Below, one piece after another: positions 45,993-54,476 of a DNA stretch of 64,000 nucleotides. This DNA comes from Calothrix sp. 336/3. Its GTDB lineage: Bacteria > Cyanobacteriota > Cyanobacteriia > Cyanobacteriales > Nostocaceae. Below the pieces are notes generated by a model. That model saw nothing but the letters and a program-made list of their open reading frames with translations, searched no databases and was not told the origin of the DNA. A program made the translations under genes and the position numbers. Each line of letters opens with the position of its first letter. Position 1 is the first letter of the stretch. The stretch spans positions 1,900,700 through 1,964,699 of the forward strand of contig NZ_CP011382.1 in assembly GCF_000734895.2 (NCBI RefSeq), in the 5' to 3' direction.

Positions 45993-46095
45993 TAAGGGTT
46001 GTTTATATCTGGTAGATGCCCACCTCAACAGTATTAGGAGTATTAGGCGGACTGCTGTGGAAGGGAAATTAGAAACAGTTAACTGCGAGGAAAAC

Positions 46096-46755
46096 ATGAG
46101 AAAGTTACTTAAAATCCCTTTGACCACCGAACAATTTTTTCAGGTTTTCGAGAAATACAATCAAACTATATTTCCGATGCAAGCTGTACTAATTTTAGTG
46201 GCGATCGCATCGGTTGTACTGGTAGTAAGTCGAAAACCATTTGCAAACAAAACCATTTCGGGCTTACTCGGTTTCCTCTGGCTATGGGCGGGTGTTGTTT
46301 ACCATTTGACTTTTTTTACAGAAATCAGTCCACCCGCTTATCTTTTCGGCGCGTTGTTCGTTTTTCAAGGCTGGTTATTTTTATACGAAGGTATAGTGAT
46401 AAATCGTTTAAGTTTTTGTGCTAACCAGAAAATTTACGGTATTCTTGGTGCAATTTTAATTGTTTATTCCCTAGCAATTTATCCGTTAATCGGCTATGCG
46501 CTGGGACGAAATTTTCCAACATCACCGACATTCGGCGTACCTTGTCCGACAACCATTTTCACCTTCGGCTTGCTGCTCTGGACAGACAAAAAAGTTCCAT
46601 CAATTTTATTGATTATTCCTATTTTGTGGTCGCTCGTCGGAACCTCAGCGGCTTTGATTTTCGGGATTAAAGAAGATTTCGGATTGCTAGTTGCGGGAAC
46701 GCTCGGAACGGTTTCTATCGTTTGGCGCGATTTAACACCGAGAATAGAGAGGTAA
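46096..46755 (+). CDS. seven-helix membrane protein (DUF6064-like)
   Basis: The start is ATG 46096 with GCGAGGAAAAC upstream; this gives 219 aa. Opening MRKLLKIPLTTEQFFQVFEK and later FLWLWAGVVYHLTFFTEISP, FGVPCPTTIFTFGLLL are the pattern of DUF6064 proteins. It is almost entirely hydrophobic. The GVPCPTTIF turn between helices is well conserved in the family. Function is unknown. One base separates its stop from the next ATG, so it is operonic with the following genes. Confidence 0.65.
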   Translation: MRKLLKIPLTTEQFFQVFEKYNQTIFPMQAVLILVAIASVVLVVSRKPFANKTISGLLGFLWLWAGVVYHLTFFTEISPPAYLFGALFVFQGWLFLYEGIVINRLSFCANQKIYGILGAILIVYSLAIYPLIGYALGRNFPTSPTFGVPCPTTIFTFGLLLWTDKKVPSILLIIPILWSLVGTSAALIFGIKEDFGLLVAGTLGTVSIVWRDLTPRIER

Positions 46756-46756
46756 T

Positions 46757-47125
46757 ATGGAAAGTAACACCAAATTGATACTAATTAAAGTCGTTCATAC
46801 TTTGATATGGATTTTCTTCAATTTTGTGATTTTCTATATGCTTTATGCCGTGATAGCGAATAAACTCGATTTCTGGCTCTGGATTGGTTATGGATTTGTA
46901 TTTTTAGAAGGGTTAATTTTACTAACTTTTAAATCCCACTGCCCACTAAATCTGCTTGCCCGAAAATACACAAATTCCACAAAGGACAATTTTGATATTT
47001 ATCTTCCCAGTTGGGTGGCTAAGTATACGAAGTTAATCTATATAACTATTTTTGTAATCATTTTTATCATCACCATTTATCAAATTCTGAATCAACAAAC
47101 ATTAGGTAAGTATCATGTTAATTAA
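46757..47125 (+). CDS. three-helix hypothetical membrane protein
   Basis: A 122-aa protein (LIKVVHTLIWIFFNFVIFYM, LWIGYGFVFLEGLILLTFKS, CPLNLLARKYTNSTKDNFDI, IYITIFVIIFIITIYQIL). The CPLxLLARKYTxSxKDNFDIYLP loop is a recognisable conserved block of a bacterial membrane family of unknown role. It overlaps the start of the next gene by 11 bp. Confidence 0.6.
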   Translation: MESNTKLILIKVVHTLIWIFFNFVIFYMLYAVIANKLDFWLWIGYGFVFLEGLILLTFKSHCPLNLLARKYTNSTKDNFDIYLPSWVAKYTKLIYITIFVIIFIITIYQILNQQTLGKYHVN

Positions 47126-47963
47126 ATGGATTGTAATTATTGGTGTTTTAATCGTAGTCTGTACTGGGCTTGCTGTTCTCTATGGTAGCGATCGCTGGCA
47201 GTCAGAAACCCATAGTTTACGTACCAAGTTAACCAGTGGACGGCGGATAATTCAGCCGAAAATCTATGATTCAAAGGAAATTGAAGATTTGCCAGTACCA
47301 GTACAGCAATTTTTTCAGACGGTACTCAAGGACGGACAACCGATCGTGGCTGTAGTCAAACTCTCCCAGCAGGGACAGTTCAACATGAGCGAAACTCAGA
47401 ACAAATGGAGTCCGTTTACTGCCACTCAACTTGTGACGACTCAATGTCTGGGTTTTGATTGGGATGCACGTATCCAGATGGCTCCAGGAGTTAATGCCTT
47501 TGTTCATGATACCTATTTATTAGGAGAAGGCAGCTTACACGCATCATTACTCGGTCTTTTTACCGTTGCAAAAATGCACGGTGCGCCTGAAAACAATCAA
47601 GGTGAATTATTGCGGTTCTTTGCTGAGGCTCTTTGGTATCCTACTGCCCTATTACCTAGCCAGGGAGTGCTATGGGAAGCAATTAATGACACCTCCGCTC
47701 GCGCTACTTTGACGGATGGTGCAACAACTGTCTCCGTTGTGTTTCAGTTTAATGCTGAAGGGACGATCGATACGTTTCGGACTGAGGCTCGTTATCGTGA
47801 CAAGCTGACTGCGATGCCTTGGGGCGGTCGATTCTGGGAATATTCGGTTTGTAATGGGATGCTGATTCCTTTACAGGGTGAGGTGGGATGGGAGTATCCA
47901 GAAGGCACTCGGCTTTATTTTAAAGGAAGAACTACAGAGATTCACTATGAGTTTGCGTCTTGA
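47115..47963 (+). CDS. DUF6544/DUF6920-family protein
   Basis: This 282-aa protein has an N-terminal membrane anchor (KWIVIIGVLIVVCTGLAVLY) and a soluble domain of about 240 residues. Visible blocks are LPVPVQQFFQTVLKDGQPIV, GQFNMSETQNKWSPFTATQL, GEGSLHASLLGLFTVAKMHG, ALWYPTALLPSQGVLWEAIN, and LIPLQGEVGWEYPEGTRLYF. It is a family of unknown function. The start overlaps the previous gene (ATG inside TATCATGTTAATTAA), a sign of translational coupling. Confidence 0.65.
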   Translation: MLIKWIVIIGVLIVVCTGLAVLYGSDRWQSETHSLRTKLTSGRRIIQPKIYDSKEIEDLPVPVQQFFQTVLKDGQPIVAVVKLSQQGQFNMSETQNKWSPFTATQLVTTQCLGFDWDARIQMAPGVNAFVHDTYLLGEGSLHASLLGLFTVAKMHGAPENNQGELLRFFAEALWYPTALLPSQGVLWEAINDTSARATLTDGATTVSVVFQFNAEGTIDTFRTEARYRDKLTAMPWGGRFWEYSVCNGMLIPLQGEVGWEYPEGTRLYFKGRTTEIHYEFAS

Positions 47964-48011
47964 TAGACTGCAATCGAAACAAACATCAAAATCAAAATAC
48001 TGGAGGCAATT

Positions 48012-48143
48012 ATGACCAAACAAATTTCTCTTAATATGCTATGGGATTCAGCGAGATCCAAGGAGCGTGTGTTATTAAATTCAAATCAGAAAACCCTATC
48101 TGAGAAAATCTATGATATTCAGAACCTTCCTCTCAACATCTGA
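48012..48143 (+). CDS. short ORF, probably the 5' scrap of a larger gene
   Basis: This 43-codon frame starts at an ATG with GGAGG at ideal spacing. It reads ISLNMLWDSARSKERVLLNS, then EKIYDIQNLPLNI and a stop. The last part resembles the start of the preceding DUF6544 protein (PKIYDSKEIEDLPVPV). It may be the remaining 5' end of a second copy. The strong Shine-Dalgarno sequence suggests it was once translated. Confidence 0.35.
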   Translation: MTKQISLNMLWDSARSKERVLLNSNQKTLSEKIYDIQNLPLNI

Positions 48144-48167
48144 ACAACTGCAATCAGGGTTCCAATT

Positions 48168-49067
48168 ATGAATATGGCAACTCGTAATGAGCCAATTTAT
48201 GTATTTCGTTTAACTCCAGAAATATTACTGATTTGGACTACTTTAAGTTTATTTCTGTTCATAATAACAGCATCTGGTGTCAGTTGGTATTATGCCATCA
48301 TTCATGAACAAACAGTATCTTTCAGTATCAAAAGTGCTGAAGGTGGAGTTTGGCAAGGAATTATTGGCTTGGTGGTTTTGCTTGCTATTACTTTTGTCAC
48401 CACCATTATTCATGAATTAGTTCATGGAATTGCGTTTGCTGCCTTTGGTGGTTCGCCACGTTATGGATTAAAAGTTAAATATTTCTTACCCCTTGCTTAT
48501 GCCACTTCATCAGGTGACATTTTTCGCCGCAATGCTTTTATTATCATTACTTTAGCCCCGTTGATAGTCATTGATTTTGTGTCTTTGCTAATGCTAGCAA
48601 TTTTTCCCCAAGCACCTTGGTTAATTTGGGTAATTGCATTCAATACAAGCGGTGCAATTGGCGACATCTGGATAGCAGTACAATTACTACGTTGCCCAAA
48701 ATCAATTCGAGTTGAAGATAGGGAAGAAAGCATAGCAATTTATGCACCTCTGAATGTGACTCGCCAAGAACTTCCTTTTCCTATAACTGGTAAAAGTAGA
48801 TTTAGCTCAAGTATAAAAAATGTGTTGAATATTGCTTTTATGACTTTTGCATTAGTGCTGATTTCTGGTTTTTTGCTAGTACCACTATTGAAAATATTAG
48901 AAGTTCCTTCTTTCATTATTGGCAATAATTCTTTTTTGATTATACGTTGGGAGAATACTACAAAAGGATTTGGCTTTGAGTTTACTTTTTTATATTTTGT
49001 AATACTTAGTTTTATATTACTGTTACTAATTTCCTTTACTAATATGCTTAAACGACGACACTTCTAA
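48168..49067 (+). CDS. DUF3267-type membrane metalloprotease-like protein
   Basis: This 299-aa protein has six membrane helices. The zinc motif HELVHG lies in TTIIHELVHGIAFAAFGGSP, and a second-site region follows (FIIITLAPLIVIDFVSLLML, FNTSGAIGDIWIAVQLLRCP). This is the DUF3267 pattern, related to site-2-type proteases. The substrate is unknown. It immediately precedes permease 2 of the ABC exporter with a 21-bp gap. Its lower GC suggests it came with the inserted block rather than with the exporter. Confidence 0.75.
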   Translation: MNMATRNEPIYVFRLTPEILLIWTTLSLFLFIITASGVSWYYAIIHEQTVSFSIKSAEGGVWQGIIGLVVLLAITFVTTIIHELVHGIAFAAFGGSPRYGLKVKYFLPLAYATSSGDIFRRNAFIIITLAPLIVIDFVSLLMLAIFPQAPWLIWVIAFNTSGAIGDIWIAVQLLRCPKSIRVEDREESIAIYAPLNVTRQELPFPITGKSRFSSSIKNVLNIAFMTFALVLISGFLLVPLLKILEVPSFIIGNNSFLIIRWENTTKGFGFEFTFLYFVILSFILLLLISFTNMLKRRHF

Positions 49068-49088
49068 TAGTAATTGGAGTTAACACTG

Positions 49089-50213
49089 ATGATAAATCGC
49101 CGTCTATTGGCTCTGTTAATCAAAGAAAGCACTGAACTATTGCGTAATCGCCAACTGGTTATCTTTCTCACAATCGCCCCGATTATTTCAATGGTGATTT
49201 TTGGCTATGTGATGAATTCCAATGTGACGAACTTACGGCTGAGTATTTTGGATCAAAATCAGGTGGCAATCAGCCGAGATTTTGTGGATGCGTTTACTGC
49301 AAATCATGTGTTTCTTGCGACTCGCCACACCAACAGTCAACAAACTCTCACCCAACAAGTTGAGCGGGGTGAAGTCGATGCTGGATTAATCATTCCACCT
49401 AGTTTTGATCGGGATTTGCTGCAAACTGGAAAATCAGAAGTTCAGGTTGTGGTTGATGGAATTAACGCCTACAGTTCTGGACTTGCAAAGGGCTATGTCA
49501 GCCAAATTACAACTCAATTTAACTTAGATTTACTCCAACGCTATCAACCTGTGTCAACTGGGTTAGAAGTCCCCGTTCAAACTGAAATGACGTTGCGCTA
49601 CAATCCCGGAATGCTTGATAGTTGGTTCTTTGTTCCTGGTGTGCTGGGCGCAATCATCACCTTGAGTGCTATTCTGGCTGCGGCTGTGGAAGCGGTTCGA
49701 GAAAAGGATCAAGGAACACTAGAACAGTTGTTGATGACTCCAGTTGCATCAACTTATATTTTGATTTCTAAAATTGTGCCGATATCTGCTTTACTCACAG
49801 GTACATTGCTGATTTGTTTCCTCGTTGCTCACTGGGTTTTTGCCTTACCTTTTCGCGGAAATTTATTTTTATTACTGCTATTTTCTATTCTCTACATTCA
49901 GATTGGTGTTGCCATTGGACTGGCAATTTCCACATTTTCTGAGAACAAATTGCAAACAATTTTGATTGGGATATTTCTCAATATTCCCATTATTTTATTA
50001 GGCGGGGCGGTGACGGCGGTGAATAGTATGCCGCTTGTATTTCGCTGGATTGCCCAAATTAATCCCCTTTATCATTACTTGATCATTCTTCGCAGCATTC
50101 TTCTTAAAGGTGCAGGTTTGGAAGTTTGGGGTTTAAATGCGATCGCCATGATTGTATTTGCAACCGTGACAGTTCTGGTGAGTGCAAATCGCTACCGTAG
50201 TCAATTAAGTTAA
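49089..50213 (+). CDS. ABC-2 type permease 2 (YhhJ-like)
   Basis: The start is ATG 49089 (MINRRLLALLIKESTELLRN) with TTGGAG upstream; this gives 374 aa. It has the same layout as permease 1: first helix (LVIFLTIAPIISMVIFGYVM), extracytoplasmic domain (LRLSILDQNQVAISRDFVDA), and a helix bundle with VREKDQGTLEQLLMTPVAST, the ABC-2 signature. It is the second half-transporter for the double ATPase at 36117. HlyD follows with a 15-bp gap. The normal operon order would place it right after permease 1. Confidence 0.85.
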   Translation: MINRRLLALLIKESTELLRNRQLVIFLTIAPIISMVIFGYVMNSNVTNLRLSILDQNQVAISRDFVDAFTANHVFLATRHTNSQQTLTQQVERGEVDAGLIIPPSFDRDLLQTGKSEVQVVVDGINAYSSGLAKGYVSQITTQFNLDLLQRYQPVSTGLEVPVQTEMTLRYNPGMLDSWFFVPGVLGAIITLSAILAAAVEAVREKDQGTLEQLLMTPVASTYILISKIVPISALLTGTLLICFLVAHWVFALPFRGNLFLLLLFSILYIQIGVAIGLAISTFSENKLQTILIGIFLNIPIILLGGAVTAVNSMPLVFRWIAQINPLYHYLIILRSILLKGAGLEVWGLNAIAMIVFATVTVLVSANRYRSQLS

Positions 50214-50228
50214 TTCAGGGTGTATTTT

Positions 50229-51503
50229 ATGTCACAAACAATCAATTCTGCCAAACCGATTACAACCCCGCCAAAGTCTGACGAGCCAAAAATTCCCACT
50301 CCGAAAAAACCCCGACGCTGGTTGTGGATTTTGGGCGGGACTGTGGCGATCGCATCTGTCGGCTTTGGAGTCTGGTATGGGTTTTTTCGTCCCCAACCTG
50401 CAAACATCATTCAATTCAATGGACGGATAGAAGGCTATGAAACCGATGTCAGCACCAAGGGCATTGGTCGAGTGGAGGAAGTTACTGTGCGGGAAGGAGA
50501 TACAGTCAAAAAAGGACAATTATTAGTGCGTCTTAGTGATGAAGAGGTACAATCTGAACTGAGCGCAGCCACAGCCCAGGTAAATGCGGCAAAACAACGA
50601 GAAGCTTACGCCCGCTTACAAATCTCTATTCTCGCAGATCAACTCGCAGATGCTAATCTGAATTTACAGCAATCCCAAGGTGACACCCAAGGTAAAGTTG
50701 CGGAAGCTAACGCCCTTGTCTCAACCGCAAAGGCTGTTGTGAAACAAGAACAAGCACGAGTTTTAGAAGCGCGGGCATTAGTTGAACAGGCGCGGGTAGA
50801 TAGCGATCGCTATGCCCATCTGGCGATTGAAGGAGCAGAAACCAAACAACGCTATGAAGTGGCGCGAACCGTTTACAATACTGCCAAAGCTGCTCTGCAA
50901 AGCCGTTTAGCAGCTGTGGAAGCCGCACAAACAGCTGTTAATATTGCTCAGGGAAAATTGACGCAAGCACAAACCACAACCCTAAATCCAGGGCGACAAC
51001 AAACTAATGTCAGTCGATTCGAGACACAAGCACAACAGGCACGCAACACAATAGCAGCCGCCCAAGCTGATGTAAAAACTGCCCAAGCAAATCAACAATT
51101 GATTCAGAGTCGCTTGAACAATCTGACGGTGAAAAGCCCGATTGATGGCGTTGTTACGACACGCAGCGTTGAACCAGGTACAGTGGTTTTACCATCGCGC
51201 CCCTTGCTGAGAGTTGTAGACTTGAGTCAAGTTTATCTGCGGGGCTTTATTCCCGGTGGGCAAATTGCTCAAGTTCGCGTCGGACAACTTGCCAATGTTT
51301 ATTTAGATAACGATCCCAAACACCAAAAGTCTTTTAAAGCAACCGTTACCGCCATAGATTCTAAAGCCTCCTTTACCCCAGAGAACGTTTATTTTCAGAG
51401 CGATCGCGTGCAACAGGTATTTGGTGTGAAACTAAGCCTCGAACAACGAGAAAGACTAGCAAAACCGGGAATGCCTGCGGATGGAGAAATTCCCTTGAAT
51501 TAA
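50229..51503 (+). CDS. HlyD-type membrane fusion protein of the ABC exporter
   Basis: The start is ATG 50229 (MSQTINSAKPITTPPKSDEP) after AGGGTG; this gives 424 aa. A membrane anchor sits at about 38-60 (WLWILGGTVAIASVGFGVWY). A lipoyl-like half-motif follows (INGRIEGYETDV... VEEVTVREGDTVKKGQLLVR), then a long coiled coil rich in Ala/Gln (about 110-280) and the second lipoyl half (LNNLTVKSPIDGVVTTRSVE). The barrel region is PSRPLLRVVDLSQVYLRGFI. It bridges the inner-membrane permeases to the outer membrane. It ends the exporter operon; a terminator hairpin follows. Confidence 0.85.
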   Translation: MSQTINSAKPITTPPKSDEPKIPTPKKPRRWLWILGGTVAIASVGFGVWYGFFRPQPANIIQFNGRIEGYETDVSTKGIGRVEEVTVREGDTVKKGQLLVRLSDEEVQSELSAATAQVNAAKQREAYARLQISILADQLADANLNLQQSQGDTQGKVAEANALVSTAKAVVKQEQARVLEARALVEQARVDSDRYAHLAIEGAETKQRYEVARTVYNTAKAALQSRLAAVEAAQTAVNIAQGKLTQAQTTTLNPGRQQTNVSRFETQAQQARNTIAAAQADVKTAQANQQLIQSRLNNLTVKSPIDGVVTTRSVEPGTVVLPSRPLLRVVDLSQVYLRGFIPGGQIAQVRVGQLANVYLDNDPKHQKSFKATVTAIDSKASFTPENVYFQSDRVQQVFGVKLSLEQRERLAKPGMPADGEIPLN

Positions 51504-51509
51504 ACATCC

Positions 51510-51537
51510 AGCCCACTCAAGGTGGTGTTGGGCTTTT
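51510..51537 (+). terminator. rho-independent-type terminator after hlyD-like gene
   Basis: AGCCCA and TGGGCT pair around a 13-nt loop and are followed by TTTT, 7 bp after the HlyD stop. Confidence 0.55.
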
Positions 51538-51540
51538 CCA

Positions 51541-51687
51541 GGAAGTGATAAGGTAAAAGAATCCTTTATTCAGAACTACGATCGCTCTGCCAGTGTAGTG
51601 CGGCGAATCGTTAGCCTACCCTTTAAAACTGGCGTTGACGCAGTCTTCCGCAGGGAAGGTATTATTCTTGAGGAAGATATTTTATGA
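51541..51687 (+). pseudogene. C-terminal coding scrap with in-phase small repeat insertion (copy 1)
   Basis: A start-less frame reads SDKVKESFIQNYDRSASVVR then SLPFKTG and ends GIILEEDIL before TGA. The end matches the scrap at 53526-53618 (LPFKIGEDIVLEEDFL). Relative to it, this copy carries an extra 21 nt (TTGACGCAGTCTTCCGCAGGG), a small dispersed repeat that keeps the frame. The parent gene is not recognised. Confidence 0.45.
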
Positions 51688-51765
51688 AAGCAGGGCTTGA
51701 TTTTTACGCATAAACCATGAATTGACAAAAATAAAGTGATGTATTTGACATTGTGCTGCCAATAT

Positions 51766-52467
51766 TTACTGAATTAAACCTGCAATGATATTAATGCTCA
51801 TCGCCACAATTGCGGTATTGAAGAAAAAAGAAAGAACGCTATGGAATAAAGATAAACGCCTCAGAGATGGCGAGGTAATTTGGACATCTGAAACTTGACT
51901 AGTCATCCCAATAACGAAAGAGAAATATAAAAAATCCCAGTAATCTGGCTCAATATCTTCAGGAAAATCTAGTCCTCCAGCATGACAATCACTCTCAGTT
52001 TTGTGGTCCTGATAATATTCATGAGCATAGTGCATCGCAAATATAGTATGGACGAGTAACCACGACCCAATAATTGTGAGCACTGCTAGAATTATATGGG
52101 GAATTACTACACTTATATCTTTCTCTTTAGTTTCTCTTAAAATAAAGGCGATCGCTAATATGCTAGCGCAGGCAGCAGCAGTAATTAAGCTCAATATTAC
52201 CAAGCGTCCCTCGTCTTGACTTTGAGCATTACGGCGCATTATTTTTGGTCTTGCTCGCGTCATTAGCGCCCAAGTTGAAGCTAGAAAACATATTACCCCA
52301 GCATTCCATATACAGAGAATTCGAGTAGATAAACTCAGTGAATATGGAACCAGAACCGATACTATTAAGGCAACTATGATAGATAAAATTAGGCGAGAGC
52401 GAACTCTCCATTGGTGAGGAAGTTTACCTTTGGCAAAAGTTTGTGTAGGTTTTTGAGGTAAGTTCAT
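51766..52467 (-). CDS. DUF1345-family membrane protein
   Basis: This 233-aa protein has five membrane helices. The family's conserved blocks are HTIFAMHYAHEYYQDH and PDYWDFLYFSFVIGMTSQVSDVQI, followed by LFHSVLSFFFNTAIVAMSIN. It is a widespread membrane family of unknown function. The ATG start (MNLPQKPTQTFAKG) is 30 bp downstream of the next gene on the same strand, so they may be co-transcribed. Confidence 0.75.
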   Translation of the reverse strand: MNLPQKPTQTFAKGKLPHQWRVRSRLILSIIVALIVSVLVPYSLSLSTRILCIWNAGVICFLASTWALMTRARPKIMRRNAQSQDEGRLVILSLITAAACASILAIAFILRETKEKDISVVIPHIILAVLTIIGSWLLVHTIFAMHYAHEYYQDHKTESDCHAGGLDFPEDIEPDYWDFLYFSFVIGMTSQVSDVQITSPSLRRLSLFHSVLSFFFNTAIVAMSINIIAGLIQ

Positions 52468-52497
52468 GGTTGATAGGATTTATTGATACTTACCTAC

Positions 52498-52770
52498 TTA
52501 TTGAATTTTCCACGCCATCAGACTAATAAGGACAACAAAACCTAATGCTCTACGAAAGTAATTAACGCCTTGAAATAATTCTTCCCAAGCCCAAGTAAAT
52601 AAGGAGCCAAAGGCTAGTATGTCCAATCCTATATTAATTCTACCTGTTGTAAAAATTATCTTTAATAAACTAGCTCCAATCCAGACAATGAGTGGTAAAT
52701 TGGGCATCTGAGCTAGCACAATTTTGCCTTCTCTATCCCGGAACACTTGATTAAAAAACGTATTCTCCAT
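52498..52770 (-). CDS. small membrane protein next to DUF1345 gene
   Basis: Start chosen at ATG 52770 (MENTFFNQVFRDREGKIVLA), giving 90 aa; an upstream in-frame ATG adds an unlikely leader. It has two hydrophobic segments (LPLIVWIGASLLKIIFTTGR, ALGFVVLISLMAWKI) and the block LDILAFGSLFTWAWEELFQG VNYFRR. It belongs to an uncharacterised family often beside DUF1345 genes in my recollection; no function is known. Confidence 0.6.
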   Translation of the reverse strand: MENTFFNQVFRDREGKIVLAQMPNLPLIVWIGASLLKIIFTTGRINIGLDILAFGSLFTWAWEELFQGVNYFRRALGFVVLISLMAWKIQ

Positions 52771-52911
52771 TATTTTAGTCTGTAAAGTAAATGTAATCAA
52801 AGGTATGAATTGAGTTCATTTTTGAAAGGGAATACGCTCCTCTCACTGCATCCGCACTATCTTTATCTCACAGATAAATGTATAGTTTCTTTCTAGTATA
52901 GATATCATTGT

Positions 52912-53322
52912 CTACCGCGACTTGGCAAAGTACTGTCGAGTCTTGGCAGAGATTTGATTATTTGTCATCTTGTCAACTATCTCAATGCCTACAACGCGAC
53001 TACCAAGGTTATTTTTTTCTAGACGTTCTTTCAGTTCCTCTTTTGCCTCACCTGGTCCAAATATCAAAATAGACTCTGCATCACGAATATATGCAATTAC
53101 CGCATCATAGTAAACATTGAGTTCTCCTGTAAAAGTTCTCTGGAGGCTATCATCTGCGGGTACTTGATGTGATTCGTAAGTACCCTTAAGAGGTGAATCA
53201 CCAGAACGCCGAGGCTGTTTTTCTACTTCTGATATTATCTCTTTGATTTCTTCCCCTTTCTCCGTAACAGCCACAACAATGGCTTTCCTATGGTCGATCC
53301 ACAGCCCTACATTTGTTCTCAT
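52912..53322 (-). CDS. eRF1-domain-like host-attachment-type protein
   Basis: This 136-aa protein opens NVGLWIDHRKAIVVAVTEKG. It has DAVIAYIRDAESILIFGPGEAKEELKERL and ends VEIVDKMTNNQISAKTRQYF. The pattern (WIDHRKA...FGPGEAK..L) is the translational-release-factor-like fold shared with mycobacterial Rv2629-type proteins, often labelled host attachment protein. It lacks a GGQ motif. It may bind ribosomes or RNA during dormancy. It stands alone with AGGAGATATCG before its ATG. Confidence 0.75.
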   Translation of the reverse strand: MRTNVGLWIDHRKAIVVAVTEKGEEIKEIISEVEKQPRRSGDSPLKGTYESHQVPADDSLQRTFTGELNVYYDAVIAYIRDAESILIFGPGEAKEELKERLEKNNLGSRVVGIEIVDKMTNNQISAKTRQYFAKSR

Positions 53323-53525
53323 CGATATCTCCTTTTTTAACTGGTTATATCTAAATCTAAGTATCTATGAAAATTAATCTTGCATTTTTTTAATCTGCAT
53401 TCTTGATTGGATAGGGTACAGAGGTAAATGACATATGCAAATAGTTTAGTCTTACTACTTATTAATAGGTCTAATTAAATACATTTAACCCTTTAACTTC
53501 AATTGTTGAGTAAGGCTTGATTAAT

Positions 53526-53618
53526 ATGGCGATCGCTCTGCCACCCATAACATGGTCTATTACTAACTTACCTTTTAAAATTGGCGAAGATATTGTTCTT
53601 GAGGAAGATTTTCTATGA
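53526..53618 (+). pseudogene. C-terminal coding scrap (copy 2)
   Basis: This 30-codon frame, MAIALPPITWSITNLPFKIG then DIVLEEDFL and a stop, matches the end of the scrap at 51541-51687. The flanks after the stop are also similar (TGARAGCA...TTTATTT). Part of a duplicated, decayed gene; otherwise the 53323-53654 gap is empty. Confidence 0.45.
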
Positions 53619-53654
53619 GAGCAAGGTTTTATTTAATTTGCAATACTTCGGAAA

Positions 53655-54476
53655 TTATTGGTCTAAATCTCGTCGTACTAAGGCTTGAATCTCAGTTCGG
53701 AGTGCGGTAATTTCTGCTTGCAAGGCTTGAAGTGATTTTGCCCTCGCTAGTTCTGCTTGATTATTCTCAGTATCTTGACCCACAAATAATGTTGCCAGGG
53801 TTGCAGTCACATAACCACTTATAGCAAACGCATACAGTGCCAGGAAAAAGCATAGTATTCGACCTTCTGCTGTTTTCGGAAAGTAATCAGAACCGATGGT
53901 GGTCATTACCATTGCCGTCCACCACAGCGCAGTACCATAGTTGATGATAGTGCCATTAGGAAGTTCGCGCTCAAACGCATAAATTCCAGCCGCTCCAATG
54001 AGGGTGACAATCACGGTTAATCCCGCCACATAGCCAAATCCTCGTCTACCAATACTGGCTGCTAAAACTCGCATTCCTTTGTTGGTTCGTGTCATCACTC
54101 GCAACAACTTTAACCCTCGAACCCCATGAGCTGATTGCAAAGACTGTATTAATGGCACAATCCGAAAGATTCGCAGCGCTGGAATCAACAGCGAAAAAGC
54201 GGTCAACCAGTTATGTCTGAGGTAGGACATTCTGTGAGGAGCGAGGAGAAATTTGATACCAAAATCTATGAGAAAGGCGAGCCAAATTACGGTAGCGATC
54301 GCTTCTAGCAGAGGATTCAGTCCCCAAACTAGCTCAACGATAAATAGCCCTAACCAAGCAAAGCCAAGCACCAGCATGGGCGTTTCTAGCCAATTGTCCC
54401 ACTGTTGCAGCACCTCACTACGCTCTTGTTGGCATAGCCTCTCAGTATAAGACTCTAAGGGTGGCTTTGACCTCAT
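53655..54476 (-). CDS. voltage-gated-type potassium channel
   Basis: This 273-aa protein has six membrane segments. S4 carries regularly spaced Arg (LIPALRIFRIVPLIQSLQSA, VRGLKLLRVMTRTNKGMRVL), and the pore has the filter TTIGSDYFP (Ser-Asp where most K+ channels have Gly-Tyr-Gly/Asp). The filter T-I-G-S-D instead of TVGYGD makes ion selectivity uncertain. A C-terminal coiled coil follows (AEITALRTEIQALVRRDL). Its start overlaps the CbpM stop by 4 bp (ATGA), so it is co-translated with cbpM and cbpA. Confidence 0.8.
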   Translation of the reverse strand: MRSKPPLESYTERLCQQERSEVLQQWDNWLETPMLVLGFAWLGLFIVELVWGLNPLLEAIATVIWLAFLIDFGIKFLLAPHRMSYLRHNWLTAFSLLIPALRIFRIVPLIQSLQSAHGVRGLKLLRVMTRTNKGMRVLAASIGRRGFGYVAGLTVIVTLIGAAGIYAFERELPNGTIINYGTALWWTAMVMTTIGSDYFPKTAEGRILCFFLALYAFAISGYVTATLATLFVGQDTENNQAELARAKSLQALQAEITALRTEIQALVRRDLDQ

